From assembly GCA_031761405.1 (NCBI GenBank), contig JASEVX010000013.1:49136228-49200227 (forward strand): DNA of 64,000 nt, written 5' to 3'. The position numbers and the translations under genes were made by a program. Every line of letters begins with the position of its first letter. The stretch's first letter is position 1. This DNA comes from Serripes groenlandicus. Its lineage: Eukaryota > Mollusca > Bivalvia > Cardiida > Cardiidae. Under the pieces are notes generated by a model that had not been told where the DNA came from, did no database searches, and saw nothing but the letters and a program-made list of their open reading frames with translations. This document shows, piece after piece, positions 1 through 9,741 of this stretch.

Positions 1-725
1 AGTAAGATATCTGTACATTTAGACTTTGAAGTAAGATATCGGTACATTTAGACTTTGAAGTAAGATATCGGTACATTTAGACTTTGAAGTAATATATCGG
101 TACATTTAGACTTTGAAGTAATATATCGGTGCATTTAGACTTTGAAGTAAGATATCGGTGCATTTAGACTTTGAAGTAAGATATCGGTGCATTTAGACTT
201 TGAAGTAATATATCGGTGCATTTAGACTTTGAAGTAATATATCGGTACATTTAGACTTTGAAGTAAGATATCGGTACATTTAGACTTTGAGTTAGATATC
301 GGTACATTTAGACTTTGAAGTAAGATATCGGTACATTAAGACTTTGAAATAAGATATATGTACATTTAGACTTTGAAGTAATATATCGGTGCATTTAGAC
401 TTTGAAGTAAGATATCGGTGCATTTAGACTTTGAAGTAAGATATCGGTGCATTTAGACTTTGAAGTAAGATATCTGTACATTTAGACTTTGAAGTAAGAT
501 ATCTGTACATTTAGACTTTGAAGTAAGATATCTGTACATTTAGACTTTGAAGTAATATATCGGTGCATTTAGACTTTGAAGTAAGATATCGGTACATTTA
601 AACTTTGAAGTAAGATATCTGTACATTTAGACTTTGAAGTAAGATATCTGTACATTTAGACTTTGAAGTAAGATATCTGTACATTTAGACTTTGAAGTAA
701 GATATAGGTACATTTAGACTTTGAG
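1..725. repeat. 29-bp minisatellite I
   Basis: About 25 head-to-tail units of 29 bp, each carrying GATATCGGTACATTTAGAC with G/T, A/G and one-base variants. The array runs off the left window edge, so its full length is unknown. No ORF or terminal repeat belongs to it. Confidence 0.97.
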
Positions 726-785
726 TAATCGAGAGTTCTCTGTTTTGTATCCATGCTATAGTAAAACGTTTTTCTCTACAACGTC

Positions 786-955
786 AACCCATCCATGTTG
801 AAAATCGTACCACTCCATTTTTCGTCCAACAGGAAATTTGATAAAATTTAATGTCTAAGTGGCAAACAAGGCAGATTTCAGGGAGATAGCTCGTCCGAGC
901 TATCTCCCTAAAATCTGCATTGTTTGCAAAAGCATTTAACTGCCTTTCGCAGCGA
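786..955. mobile_element. Family E relative with palindromic core
   Basis: A near-perfect inverted repeat (arms 861-893 and 896-927, both containing GAGATAGCTCG or its complement) sits in sequence resembling the E copies at 13421 and 52019 (shared ATCTGCATTGTTTGC and TTCGTCCAACAGGAA). The E ends are not clear here, so this is a decayed or rearranged copy. Confidence 0.55.
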
Positions 956-1045
956 AGGAAAAAAAGCCTTCTTGTTCATGACATTTGTTTTGTAAACTGT
1001 CAAAGGTAATGGAATTTCTGAATTGCCATTCAATCTGAAACATTG

Positions 1046-1830
1046 TTAACCCTTTCTCACATACAATACATCTGCAGCAGACGACTTTGAAATGATCAAG
1101 TACAAAATATATAAATCACTATAACTGTCAGATAGTATGCTTATTGAATAGAGTTGAAATCTTTGTGGCAAATGAAGAAATTGCTCATTATTGGCAAATG
1201 AAGAAATTGCTCATTATTGGCAAATGAAGAAATTGCTCATTATTGGCAAATGAAGAAATTGCTCATTATTGGCAAATGAAGAAATTGCTCATTATTGGCA
1301 AATGAAGAAATTGCTCATTATTGGCAAATGAAGAAATTGCTCATTATTGGCAAATGAAGAAATTGCTCATTATTGGCAAATGAAGAAATTGCTCATTATT
1401 GGCAAATGAAGAAATTGCTCATTATTGGCAAATGAAGAAATTGCTCATTATGGGCAAATGAAGAAATTGCTCATTATGGGCAATTGAAGAAATTGCTCAT
1501 TATTGGCAAATGAAGAAAGTGCTCATTATGGGCAAATGAAGAAATTGCTCATTATTGGCAAATGAAGAAATTGCTCATTATGGGCAATTGAAGAAATTGC
1601 TCATTATTGGCAAATGAAGAAATTGCTCATTATGGGCAATTGAAGAAATTGCTCATTATGGGCAAATGAAGAAATTGCTCATTATTGGCAAATGAAGAAA
1701 TTGCTCATTATAGGCAAATGAAGAAATTGCTCATTATAGGCAAATGAAGAAATTGCTCATTATTGGCAAATGAAGAAATTGCTCATTATGGGCAAATGAA
1801 GAAATTGCTAATTATATGCAATTTTCCTTT
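1046..1830. mobile_element. Family A MITE expanded by an internal array
   Basis: Begins with TTAACCCTTTCTCACATAC at 1046 and GCAGCAGACGACTTTG, the normal left half of family A. The hairpin segment is replaced by the 26-bp array at 1167-1820. The usual right end (GGGAAAGGGTTAA) is missing. Confidence 0.7.
1167..1820. repeat. 26-bp tandem array from the MITE hairpin
   Basis: About 25 units of 26 bp containing GGCAAATGAAGAAATTGCTC, with TTGG/TGGG variants increasing to the right. The unit is one arm of the family A hairpin (GGCAAAAGGAGAAATTGCTC elsewhere). The matching position in copy 2 (about 18475-18560) holds only three to four units. Confidence 0.95.
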
Positions 1831-1939
1831 TAGTTTAGTTTAGACTTATTTATTTTAAATCGATTGCGAAAAAAAAATGCTTTCAGCTAATATTAAACAC
1901 GGTCGAAGTCTGCTTCCTGGAGACATAATCAGTTCTCGC

Positions 1940-2440
1940 GCCGTTTGTGTGGAAAATCCTTATGGCAGAACCTGCTCATCATGGGATTCGAACCTCGGAC
2001 CTTTGGTAAGAGAGGCCGACGATGTACCACTCGGCACCACTGTCTTCAACACGGGTGCAACACAAGACTGGGAAAAATTGGAGTAGTGGTTTCCCCGCCT
2101 TGGCTTATGGTTGCAGAGGATAAGCATTACGACTCGTTCATGTATCAGGATAAATAAAACCAGTATTACTTTGGTAAAAAGTGTACAGGAAACGCTCACA
2201 GCTCTAGACAAGGAAAGTTTTGTTACGTTCTAAAAAAATTATTTTACTCTCAAACTTGGTACTCAAAAGAATCGTCTCAATGAGACGATTCTTTTGAGTA
2301 CCCACACCATAGGGTTTTGATGGATGATAAGAGAGATAGTGTGGGGAAAAGAGCTGTATACTCCACCTTATGTGGACCCCTGAACGCTGTGGTATGACTG
2401 AAATGCTGTTGAAAACGGCGTAAAACACTAAACGTTAGAA
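1940..2440. mobile_element. tRNA-derived SINE pieces, composite
   Basis: At 1975-2036 the minus strand reads as a tRNA-like head with a GGTTCGAATCCC B box. 2040-2190 and 2370-2435 are + strand SINE body and tail (TGTTGAAAACGGCGTAAAAC), split by a family F element at about 2197-2375. Confidence 0.6.
2197..2375. mobile_element. Family F MITE, diverged
   Basis: Core is a perfect palindrome, 22-bp arms at 2258-2279 and 2281-2302 around one base, containing ACTCAAAAGAATCGTCTCA. Outer arms resemble 38686-38879 but are decayed, and it interrupts a SINE. Confidence 0.6.
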
Positions 2441-2673
2441 AGCCGCACTCTACGATGCGAGGTGAGGGTTTCTTTGGATATAAGCATGGAGCTATTAATC
2501 AAATTTAAATTCTTTATTTGCATGTTATTGAAATATATGCGAAAACATCAGTTGTACAGAAAAACATATGGTTTATATTAAATAAATGGCGACATATATA
2601 TTTGAGAAAAGTGTAATCAATATTGGAAAAGATAAAACCGATACAAACATTTTTTTTATTTTTCTTAGTTTAA

Positions 2674-2895
2674 CCCTTTCCCTCATATAGACGCTTTCTG
2701 ACACCTATGCAGCAGACAGCTTTTTGAAAACATAGTGACGAAAGAAGAAATTGCTCAAAACGAGCAATTTCTCCTTTTGTCACAATGTTTTCCACTTTTA
2801 GTCATAGGTTGTCCATTCAGTTATAGATATTTTCTATTCTTTGACAAAATATGTTCAAAGTCATCTACTGCAGAATTGTTGTATGAGGAAAAGGG
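2674..2895. mobile_element. Family A MITE
   Basis: TTAA at 2670-2673 and 2896-2899; ends CCCTTTCCCTCATA and the complement (one base shuffled on the right). Internal hairpin AGAAATTGCTC/GAGCAATTTCT at about 2745-2775. Confidence 0.85.
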
Positions 2896-2961
2896 TTAAA
2901 TTGCACCTTATCCGGATATCTACCCGACTAAGCTACCATTTTGTATTGGCCATATATATAT

Positions 2962-3224
2962 ATGAGACGTCCCACGAACAAACCAACATTGTGGGCTCTG
3001 CGTAAAATATCGACCAAAGCCCAAGCATGCCGTGCAGGCTAACTCGGTCAGACACCTTTCTCCTACTATGGATTTCCCCTTTCAGGAATCATTACTCTAT
3101 ACCTCTATCCCCCCATGAGACGGAATGTATCGGACCGGATTAGCCTGCGCGGACTGCGCAGGCTGATCCGAATCTATACATTACGCAGCGTCATTAATGT
3201 TGGTTTTCTCGTGGAACGGCTCAT
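2962..3224. mobile_element. Family C MITE
   Basis: Terminal inverted repeats ATGAGACGTCCCACGA and TCGTGGAACGGCTCAT bound 263 bp with a GC-rich inner palindrome (CCTGCGCGGACTGCGCAGG). No coding capacity. Confidence 0.75.
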
Positions 3225-3458
3225 ATTTTTTTTATCCCCCACTTAGTAATCGATATTAATGGAACTGGTGACGTTTCCTGCTTAGCGCGTCTAATTTACA
3301 ATCCCTCCCCTGAAGCACGGTTTTCTCGTGCTGTGACTAACTCGATAATCCAATTCCCTCAGTAAGGGTGTACGCAGCGGTTAATCCGTCTAATAACATA
3401 ATCCGAGAGGTCAGTTCCTCTGTAATAAACACTGTGTCATTGTATATAGGTGTATTAA

Positions 3459-3674
3459 CAGTTTCCCTCATACAAACAAATCTGCAGTCGAGGATTATTT
3501 TTAGTTAAAATATGAAAACTGAATGTATTTGAATGAAGTATAGATGCGTGTAGATGAAAACATTGTGATAAAATGCGATTTTACTCATTATGAGCGTCAT
3601 TTCCTTTGGCTACAATGTTTTAAACAAGTTATCTGATGTATGTGCGTACAAATGTGTCTGCACGTGGGAAAGGG
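3459..3674. mobile_element. Family A MITE, diverged
   Basis: TTAA at 3455-3458 and 3675-3678. Left end altered to CAGTTTCCCTCATAC, right end GTGGGAAAGGG intact. Internal hairpin weak. Confidence 0.6.
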
Positions 3675-3800
3675 TTAATGCCTTGTAAGTGCACAAAGTT
3701 CGGCAACGGTTTCATAACTATTACATGAGAGCTTTGCCAATGTAATAATACAAAATATATTGTAGGTGTATATCACCACCATTTTCATCATGTCCGTCGT

Positions 3801-4067
3801 ATATGATCCGTACCGCGAGAAAACCAACATTATGGCATCTGCGTAATGTATCGACCGAGATCAGCCTGCGCAGTCCGCGCAAACTGATCCGGGCCGACAC
3901 ATTCCGTCTCAGGGGGATAGAGGTATAGAGTAATGATTCCTGAAACAGAAAATCAACATGAGGCGAAAAGTGTCTATCCGGGTAAGCCTGCACGACATGC
4001 TTAGGCTGATCCGGGTCGATACTTTACGCAGAGTCCACAATTTTGGTTATCTCGCGGGACGGCTGAT
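3801..4067. mobile_element. Family C MITE
   Basis: Ends ATGATCCGTACCGCGAGA and TCTCGCGGGACGGCTGAT, about 265 bp, with inner GCCTGCGCAGTCCGCGCA palindrome. Confidence 0.7.
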
Positions 4068-4153
4068 ATAATGATGTCAGAAGTATAATACATATTCAAC
4101 CTTATTTACATAAACCTCCATGCCACACTGTTATCAACTGTATTCAATACACT

Positions 4154-4350
4154 CAGAGGTCCGGATAAGGAGGGGGTATTCAGCTATTTTTCCCCACAAT
4201 GTCTCTCTTATTCTTATAGCAAACCCTATGTTGTGGGAACTCAATAGAATCGTCTCACTGAGACGATTCTTTTGAGTACCCACAACATAGGGTTAAAGGG
4301 TTAAACAAGGATTTTAGAACATGCACAACGCCCCCTTATCTAGAGCTCTG
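4154..4350. mobile_element. Family F MITE
   Basis: Ends CAGAGGTCCGGATAAGG and CCTTATCTAGAGCTCTG. A 36-bp-arm palindrome with two mismatches lies at 4222-4294. No clear target duplication. Confidence 0.7.
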
Positions 4351-4426
4351 AATAGCTCTACTTTCTTTTATAGAAATCATTTACAAGTTTGCGTAGATTA
4401 ATTCGGAGACGTCTGTTGCAATATAA

Positions 4427-4683
4427 ATGAGCCGTTCCACGAGAATACCAACATTGTGGACTCTGCGTAATGTATCGAGCCCGAATAAGCGTTAGCACGC
4501 CGCTCGGGCTAACCCGGACAGACACTGTTCGTCTCCTGCGGATTCTTCTGTTTCAGGAATCATTACTATATACCTCTACTATCCTGCGACGGCCCGGGTT
4601 AGCCTTCGTGGTATGCTAAGGCTGATCTGGGTCGATACATTACGCAGAGTTTATAATGCTGGTTTTCTCGTGGAACTGCTCAA
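4427..4683. mobile_element. Family C MITE
   Basis: Ends ATGAGCCGTTCCACGAGA and TCTCGTGGAACTGCTCA bound about 257 bp; the third family C copy within 2 kb. Confidence 0.72.
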
Positions 4684-4778
4684 ATTATTACTCCGTTTGT
4701 CATAATGGTTTCAATAGTCGTGTGCTGCAGAAGCGTCAGAAAGCGTCTGTTTGTGGAAAGGGGTTATACATGCAAAGT

Positions 4779-4852
4779 TATGTCGTGATCGTGCGTTATG
4801 TCGTGATCTTGCGTTATGTCGTGATCGGGCGTTATGTCGTGATCGTTCGTTT
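4779..4852. repeat. 18-bp short tandem repeat
   Basis: About four units of GTTATGTCGTGATCGTGC. It lies just 5' of a SINE head; the same repeat is at 21730-21806. Confidence 0.8.
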
Positions 4853-4867
4853 ATTGGTAGGAATCCG

Positions 4868-5085
4868 CTGTGGTCGAGTGGTTAGCGTCGGGGATTTGAA
4901 ACCGGGTGTCCCGGCTTCGATCCCAAGTCGTGGCACTACGGTCATGGTGGAGTGCCCTTGGGCCAAAGCACATTTCCTAGCCTAGTACTGGTTTGTTTAC
5001 CAAGGGATCATGAATAAGTGAACTGTCGACGTGATATAACTGAAATAATGTTGAAAGCGACGTAAAACCCCAATAAAACGAAAGC
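4868..5085 (+). mobile_element. tRNA-derived SINE
   Basis: Head GTGGTCGAGTGGTTAGCG with a B-box-like CGGCTTCGATCCC resembles a Ser/Leu-type tRNA. Body follows, then GTTGAAAGCGACGTAAAACC and an AATAAAACGAAA tail. About 218 bp, near full length. Confidence 0.75.
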
Positions 5086-5327
5086 GTTTGGTGGTTATAA
5101 ATCACCGGGTTGACGGATCCAAAAAAAGTACTCCATCACCTTGTATGCCGGTATAGCCCTGACTCAGCATTTGTGTCCGGGGATGCTCGTCAAAGACGTT
5201 GAACAACCGCTCCCAGGGTTCAGAAACCTACCTTCTACCGGGGAAAAGTACATTGTATAACTTTTAAGTGGATATTGAATTTATTTGATATAAAAGCCAT
5301 ACGGCCAGTTTTTTTCTACAATAACAT

Positions 5328-5540
5328 ATCTACCCATTTCCCACATAGAAGGAATATACAGAAGATAAGTTTGAAAGCATCAAATTAATACTATGAATAT
5401 CCCTTTAAATGAATTAATTATTACTGAAACAGTTGAAAACATTGAGGCAAAAGGTGAAATTGCTCCTTTTGCCGCAATGGTTTCAACAAAAGTAGTCTGC
5501 TATAGTCGTCAGAAAGCGTCTACAAGTGGGAAAGGATTAA
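5328..5540. mobile_element. Family A MITE, diverged
   Basis: Left end CCCATTTCCCACATAG, right end GTGGGAAAGGATTAA, inner hairpin GGTGAAATTGCTCC. TTAA survives only on the right. Confidence 0.55.
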
Positions 5541-5741
5541 TTATATAATGTTAACGGAAGAACATAATTTCAAAAATCATGCGAGCAAGAAAAAAGTCTA
5601 ACTCGAGACTTTGTAGACATAATGTTGCTGAACTTCTTTATCCTATAATCCATGAATATGGACCTATAGCAAATTACCGTCAATAACCTGATTTCTGGAC
5701 ATATTGAAGTTCTATTGAATTGAACGTTTTCATACCTTTAA

Positions 5742-5966
5742 CCCTTTCCCTCATACAACAATTCTGCAGCAGACGACTTTGAACATATTTTGTCAAAAAA
5801 TAGAAAATCTCTATAATTGAATGGATAACCTATGACTAAAAGTGGAAAACATTGTGGCAAAAGGAGAAATTGCTCGTTTTGAGCAATTTCTTCTTTTGTC
5901 ACTATGTTTTCAAAAAACCGTCTGCTGCAGAGGCGTCAGTAAGCGTCTATATGAGGGGAAAAGATA
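5742..5966. mobile_element. Family A MITE
   Basis: TTAA at 5738-5741, then CCCTTTCCCTCATAC. The right end is decayed to GAGGGGAAAAGATAAA. Internal hairpin GAGAAATTGCTCGTTTTGAG intact. Confidence 0.8.
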
Positions 5967-6039
5967 AACACTCATATAGAACCATACAACTGTATTAGTT
6001 TGCTTAGTTTTGTCATTGACCCTTTTTAACCTACATTGT

Positions 6040-6113
6040 CTGACGTCTTTCCAACATACAGATGTTTTCAGACGTCTTTCCAGCATACATATGTTTTCTG
6101 ACGTCTTTCCAAC
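6040..6113. repeat. 29-bp repeat II, short allele
   Basis: Two to three units containing CAGACGTCTTTCCAACATAC. The equivalent place in copy 2 (23010-23730) holds about 25 units, so this is the unexpanded state. Confidence 0.85.
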
Positions 6114-6390
6114 AGGCGACACTTGAAGACATAAGTGGAAATAAAGAAATTAATCATAATGAGCAATTTCTGCTTTTGCCACAATGTTTTCAACTTTATT
6201 CAAAAACTGTTCTTTCGCGTAAAGAGGGCTTCCATATTTGTTTACGAAGGTGCTTTCGAAATCATTTTCCGACAGATTGGTTGTATAATGGTTAAGTAAA
6301 ACTTGAAATAGTTTAAATTGTTTACAAATTGTGACCCCCCATAAATCGTCCCAATAGCCCATTGTTTTTTACAATGACAAAACTTAATCA

Positions 6391-6403
6391 GGGGGGGGGG
6401 GGG
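6391..6403. repeat. Poly-G tract, 13 bases
   Basis: A 13-base G run; the matching run in copy 2 (23992-24015) is 24 bases. Confidence 0.9.
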
Positions 6404-6457
6404 ACAGTGATTCAAATGATCTTTTTCCAGATGAGGAGATATCCAAATGTCGTTTAA

Positions 6458-6592
6458 CCCTTTCCCACAAACAATTAAACTGCAGCAGACGACTTTGACT
6501 TTGAAAATATTGTGACAAAAAGAGAAATTGCTCTCAATGTTTCACAAGTCGTCTGCTGCAGAGGTGTCAAAATGCGTCTGTAAGTGGGAAAA
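6458..6592. mobile_element. Family A MITE, internally deleted
   Basis: TTAA at 6454-6457, CCCTTTCCCACA left end, then GCAGCAGACGACTTTG, and GTCGTCTGCTGCAG with GTGGGAAAA at the right. About 135 bp; one hairpin arm is gone. Confidence 0.65.
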
Positions 6593-6619
6593 TAATAACA
6601 ATAAGTTTTCGTGTAAATG

Positions 6620-6721
6620 TCTGCTCATCATTTTACGCTCTATTAAATAATCACTTTCATTTACCGAGATTTTCAATAATTTTGCCTGCATTTTTCCCCC
6701 TCAAAATTGTCTACTGCAGAT
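6620..6721. mobile_element. Family A fragment
   Basis: Right half of an A element that is longer in copy 2 (24329-24516). Copy 1 lacks roughly 175 bp here. Confidence 0.5.
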
Positions 6722-6725
6722 TTAA

Positions 6726-6947
6726 CCCTTTCCCTCATATAGACGCTTTCTGACGCCTCTGCAGCAGACGGCTTTTTGCAAACATAGTGACAAAAGAAGA
6801 AATTGCTCAAAACGAGCAATTTCTTCTTTTGCCACAATGTTTTCCACTTTTAGTCATAGGTTATTCATTCAATTATAGAGATTTTCCATTTTTTGACAAA
6901 ATATATTCAAAGTCGTCTGTTGTAGAAATGTCGTATGAGGGAAAGGG
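6726..6947. mobile_element. Family A MITE, well preserved
   Basis: 222 bp between TTAA at 6722-6725 and 6948-6951. Ends CCCTTTCCCTCATA and TATGAGGGAAAGGG. Hairpin AAGAAATTGCTC/GAGCAATTTCTT at about 6800. Confidence 0.88.
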
Positions 6948-7074
6948 TTAATGCACATGAGAAAGGGTTAAAATAAAGGGTACTATATATTTTGTTCGAT
7001 GATAATTATATAAAGGATATTGATTTTGTTTCAAGGCATGAAAAATCTAACCAAAACGCGATAATTATATGTGA

Positions 7075-7094
7075 CAGGGTATATAGTGTCCCTG
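7075..7094. mobile_element. Family D micro-element, 20 bp
   Basis: A 20-bp segment with ends CAGGG and CCCTG is flanked by TATGTGA at 7068-7074 and again at 7095-7101. Its right 14 bases equal the end of the 40-bp element at 52385. The identical target repeats indicate a real insertion reduced to almost nothing but ends. Confidence 0.6.
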
Positions 7095-7101
7095 TATGTG
7101 A

Positions 7102-7683
7102 TCAAAGGCTTATCAGCTGTTTACTGATAAAAAGGATAACCAGAGCCATATTTGTACAATAGGTATTAATTACAAAAAAATGTCACCGCGTGACCACCTT
7201 GTTAAACCAATAGGAAGCAGCCCCAGGGGGCTCGGGATTTGGGGATACATGTGTTCATGTTATATTTAAACAGATTGAACATGTGGTTTTTTTGTGGTGA
7301 AAGAATTTTAACCAATTACTTATTTTACCCCGTGTTGTATTACAGAGTCAACTTATAGATAAAATATAATCAACAACACGTAGAACATAGCTCATATTTA
7401 TTGATTATAAATATACATACAATGTTTCGAACCAAATACAAAGAATTAACAAATCAAATTACCAGAAAAAAACCCAAAAAACAACCAAAAACAAAAAAAA
7501 ACATACAAGATCTTCAATCAAATCAAATCAAATCACGTGCGGTCGACGTTCCGGCGATTCGTTAGGTTACTTCTAAATATGACAATAACAATACGTTGTT
7601 GGAGGTATAACTTCAACCATACCATAAAACATTTTTAAAGAAACATACACACAACAAAGAACGGATGTCAAATGCAGAAAAAA
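7102..7683. other. AT-rich spacer
   Basis: No gene, tRNA or bounded element recognised. Contains A-rich stretches and a short AATCAAATCAAATCA repeat near 7520. Confidence 0.5.
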
Positions 7684-7760
7684 ATAATCATACAGGGACT
7701 CAAACCCGAAAACATTTAGTGCGAGAGGCAGACGCTCTACCACTGCACCATTGTCTTCTA
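7684..7760 (-). mobile_element. SINE head (tRNA-like), truncated
   Basis: On the minus strand, GTGCAGTGGTAGAGCGTCTG (A box) and GGGTTTGAGTCCC (B box) form a tRNA-like head with no clear body. Repeated at 25495-25580. Confidence 0.55.
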
Positions 7761-7857
7761 CACATTTTCCTAGGGCACGGCTCGTGTATAATTTTGCAAC
7801 AGTGGCTTTACTAGTGAAATGATTAGCACTCCAAATTTAACTTGCTAAACATTTTAA

Positions 7858-8080
7858 CCCTTTCCCTCATACGACAATTCTGCAGCAGACGACTTTGACG
7901 ATATTTGGTCAAAAAATAGAACATCTCTATAATTGAATGGATAACCTATGACTAAAAGTGGAAAACATTGTGGCAAAAGGAGAAATTGCTCGTTTTGAGC
8001 AATTTCTTCTTTTGTCACTATGTTTTCAAAAAAGCCGTCTGCTGCTGAGGCGTCAGAAAGCGTCTAGATAAGGGAAAGGG
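7858..8080. mobile_element. Family A MITE
   Basis: TTAA at 7854-7857 and 8081-8084. Left end CCCTTTCCCTCATACGAC, right AAGGGAAAGGG. Hairpin GAGAAATTGCTCGTTTTGAG present. Confidence 0.85.
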
Positions 8081-8084
8081 TTAA

Positions 8085-8254
8085 CTTTGACTCTTTCCAA
8101 GCTGCTGACGACTTTCAAAAATGTGCAATTTCTCCTTTTACCACTACAATGTTTTCTACTGTATTCAGTTTAAACACTTTCATTTTGTTGTTGACATTTT
8201 AGCTATATGTTATTTCAAAGTCTTCTGCATCAGATTCGTTTCATATGGGGTATA
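8085..8254. mobile_element. Family A MITE, decayed
   Basis: Abuts the previous copy. CTGCTGACGACTTTC, GCAATTTCTCCTTTTACCAC and a degenerate right half are recognisable; ends are lost. Confidence 0.45.
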
Positions 8255-8581
8255 ATTATTATTATATAGATATATTTTAACTCTTTAACTAGTGCGAAAA
8301 CTGGGAACAAACGGATAAGAAGTTGTATTGGACTTTAAACGTGTATGAAGTCTTTTCGCCTAATTTCATGATTCTGTTGTTTTTCAAATGTACATTTTTA
8401 TGGTATTGAAAGACATCAAGGTTTTATTACATAATAACAAGAATTGAATTGATTAGCACTCCGGATTAAGCTTCATCATCTTGTAGAAACCAATTGTTGT
8501 GAAATCTGCGTTTGTTTCCGCATAATATATTATTTAATTGATATTATATAAAGCTGCTAACCGATCCATTTTTACATAAAT

Positions 8582-8653
8582 GGTTCCATGGTGTAATGGT
8601 TAGCACTCAGGACTTAAAATCCTGCGATACACGCTCAAATCTCGGTTGAAGCT
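8582..8653 (+). pseudogene. tRNA-Gln pseudogene
   Basis: 72 nt with an intact 5' half, but the anticodon loop reads CTTAAAA (TAA at the anticodon), the T arm no longer pairs (ACACG against CTCGG), and the acceptor 3' strand is TTGAAGC. Copy 2 partner at 26420. Confidence 0.85.
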
Positions 8654-8720
8654 AACACTTTTAATTCAATAAATTTATGATCTATATTAACAAATAAGTG
8701 TTATGATTACAATATATTAA

Positions 8721-8792
8721 GGTTCCATGGTGTAATGGTTAGCACTCAGGACTCTGAATCCTGCGATCCGAGTTCAAATCTCGGTGGAACCT
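8721..8792 (+). tRNA. tRNA-Gln: tRNA-Gln (anticodon CTG)
   Basis: 72-nt cloverleaf: acceptor GGTTCCA/TGGAACC, anticodon stem CAGGA/TCCTG around CTCTGAA, T arm CCGAG-TTCAAAT-CTCGG. It decodes CAG. The sequence differs from vertebrate tRNA-Gln mainly in the anticodon stem. A T5 Pol III terminator is at 8794-8798. Copy 2 counterpart at 26560. Confidence 0.97.
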
Positions 8793-8941
8793 GTTTTTGC
8801 TCCAAATACACCCCTTTTGTGTTAAATTTTCTCTGATTTATAAATTAATGTATTACGTTTTAGTCCCATTTAAATTATATACAAAGGATAAAGGATCCTA
8901 AGAATTTTCAAAATTTCGCTGTTTTCATCACTTAGTTATAG

Positions 8942-9446
8942 CAGGGACGTAGATAAGAGGGATAAGTAACTAAATTATATACTAAAATATCACCCGTGCC
9001 GACATTTGTAGCAAGTAAAACTCAAAAACTATTCAAGATATGAAAATAAAAAAATATTTTCTGGAAGTTTAAACATTCTTCTATTGCAGTAGATAAAAAT
9101 ATTTTAAAATATTACAGGTTTTGATAATATGTTATCCGTATGAAAAATGTCAATCTATTAATTTTTGGAAAAAAATAATATAATTCAGAAATTCCAATAT
9201 CGGTATCTTTTAAAAACAGTCATTGTTCAAATACAAAGAAATTCCAGTTATTTATTGTATCTCTAACTTTGGTTGAAATGTTAAGCTTTTAGAATATGTA
9301 TGTTTTGTTTATGTGCCAAATGTGATTTCAAAGTTTTATTTTCTACAACATGTGACGATTTGGACAATTTTATTTCTATGTGTGATATTTTAACCATATA
9401 ACAGGTGCACAGGTGGAGTTGCCTGTCCCTTTTATCTACGTCCCTG
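8942..9446. mobile_element. Family D element, 505 bp
   Basis: Terminal inverted repeats of about 20 bp (CAGGGACGTAGATAAGAGGG at the left) and a perfect 7-bp duplication GTTATAG at 8935-8941 and 9447-9453. AT-rich interior without coding capacity, so non-autonomous. Lies 149 bp past a tRNA-Gln(CTG). Related copies at 26781 and 44477. Confidence 0.88.
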
Positions 9447-9470
9447 GTTATAGCCTATACCAGGTGGTGC

Positions 9471-9545
9471 TTTTTGAAAACATAGTGACAAAGGGAGAAA
9501 TTGCTCAAAACGAGCAATTTCTCCTCCTGCCACAATGTTTTCCAC
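9471..9545. mobile_element. Family A hairpin core
   Basis: Only the centre is left: GAAAACATAGTGACAAAGGG, hairpin AGAAATTGCTC/GAGCAATTTCT, and CCACAATGTTTTCC. No TTAA ends. Confidence 0.6.
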
Positions 9546-9741
9546 ATCAGTGAAACTATATAGAAGATAATTGGTGTCTTTTTTAACTCTACGATAAAAT
9601 ATTTATTTTTAAGAGAGTGAGTAGGACACATGATATTTCACTACAATCTATGCCGCGAGTGGATACATGTTTATCTCCTTTTTTTTTGCACGAATGGAAA
9701 TATTTTGCTTTCCATGTATCAGACATCTAACTTAAAATAGA

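Noticed and set aside
1..725. CRISPR array
   Set aside because: 29-bp repeats have no spacers between them; the context is a eukaryotic minisatellite.
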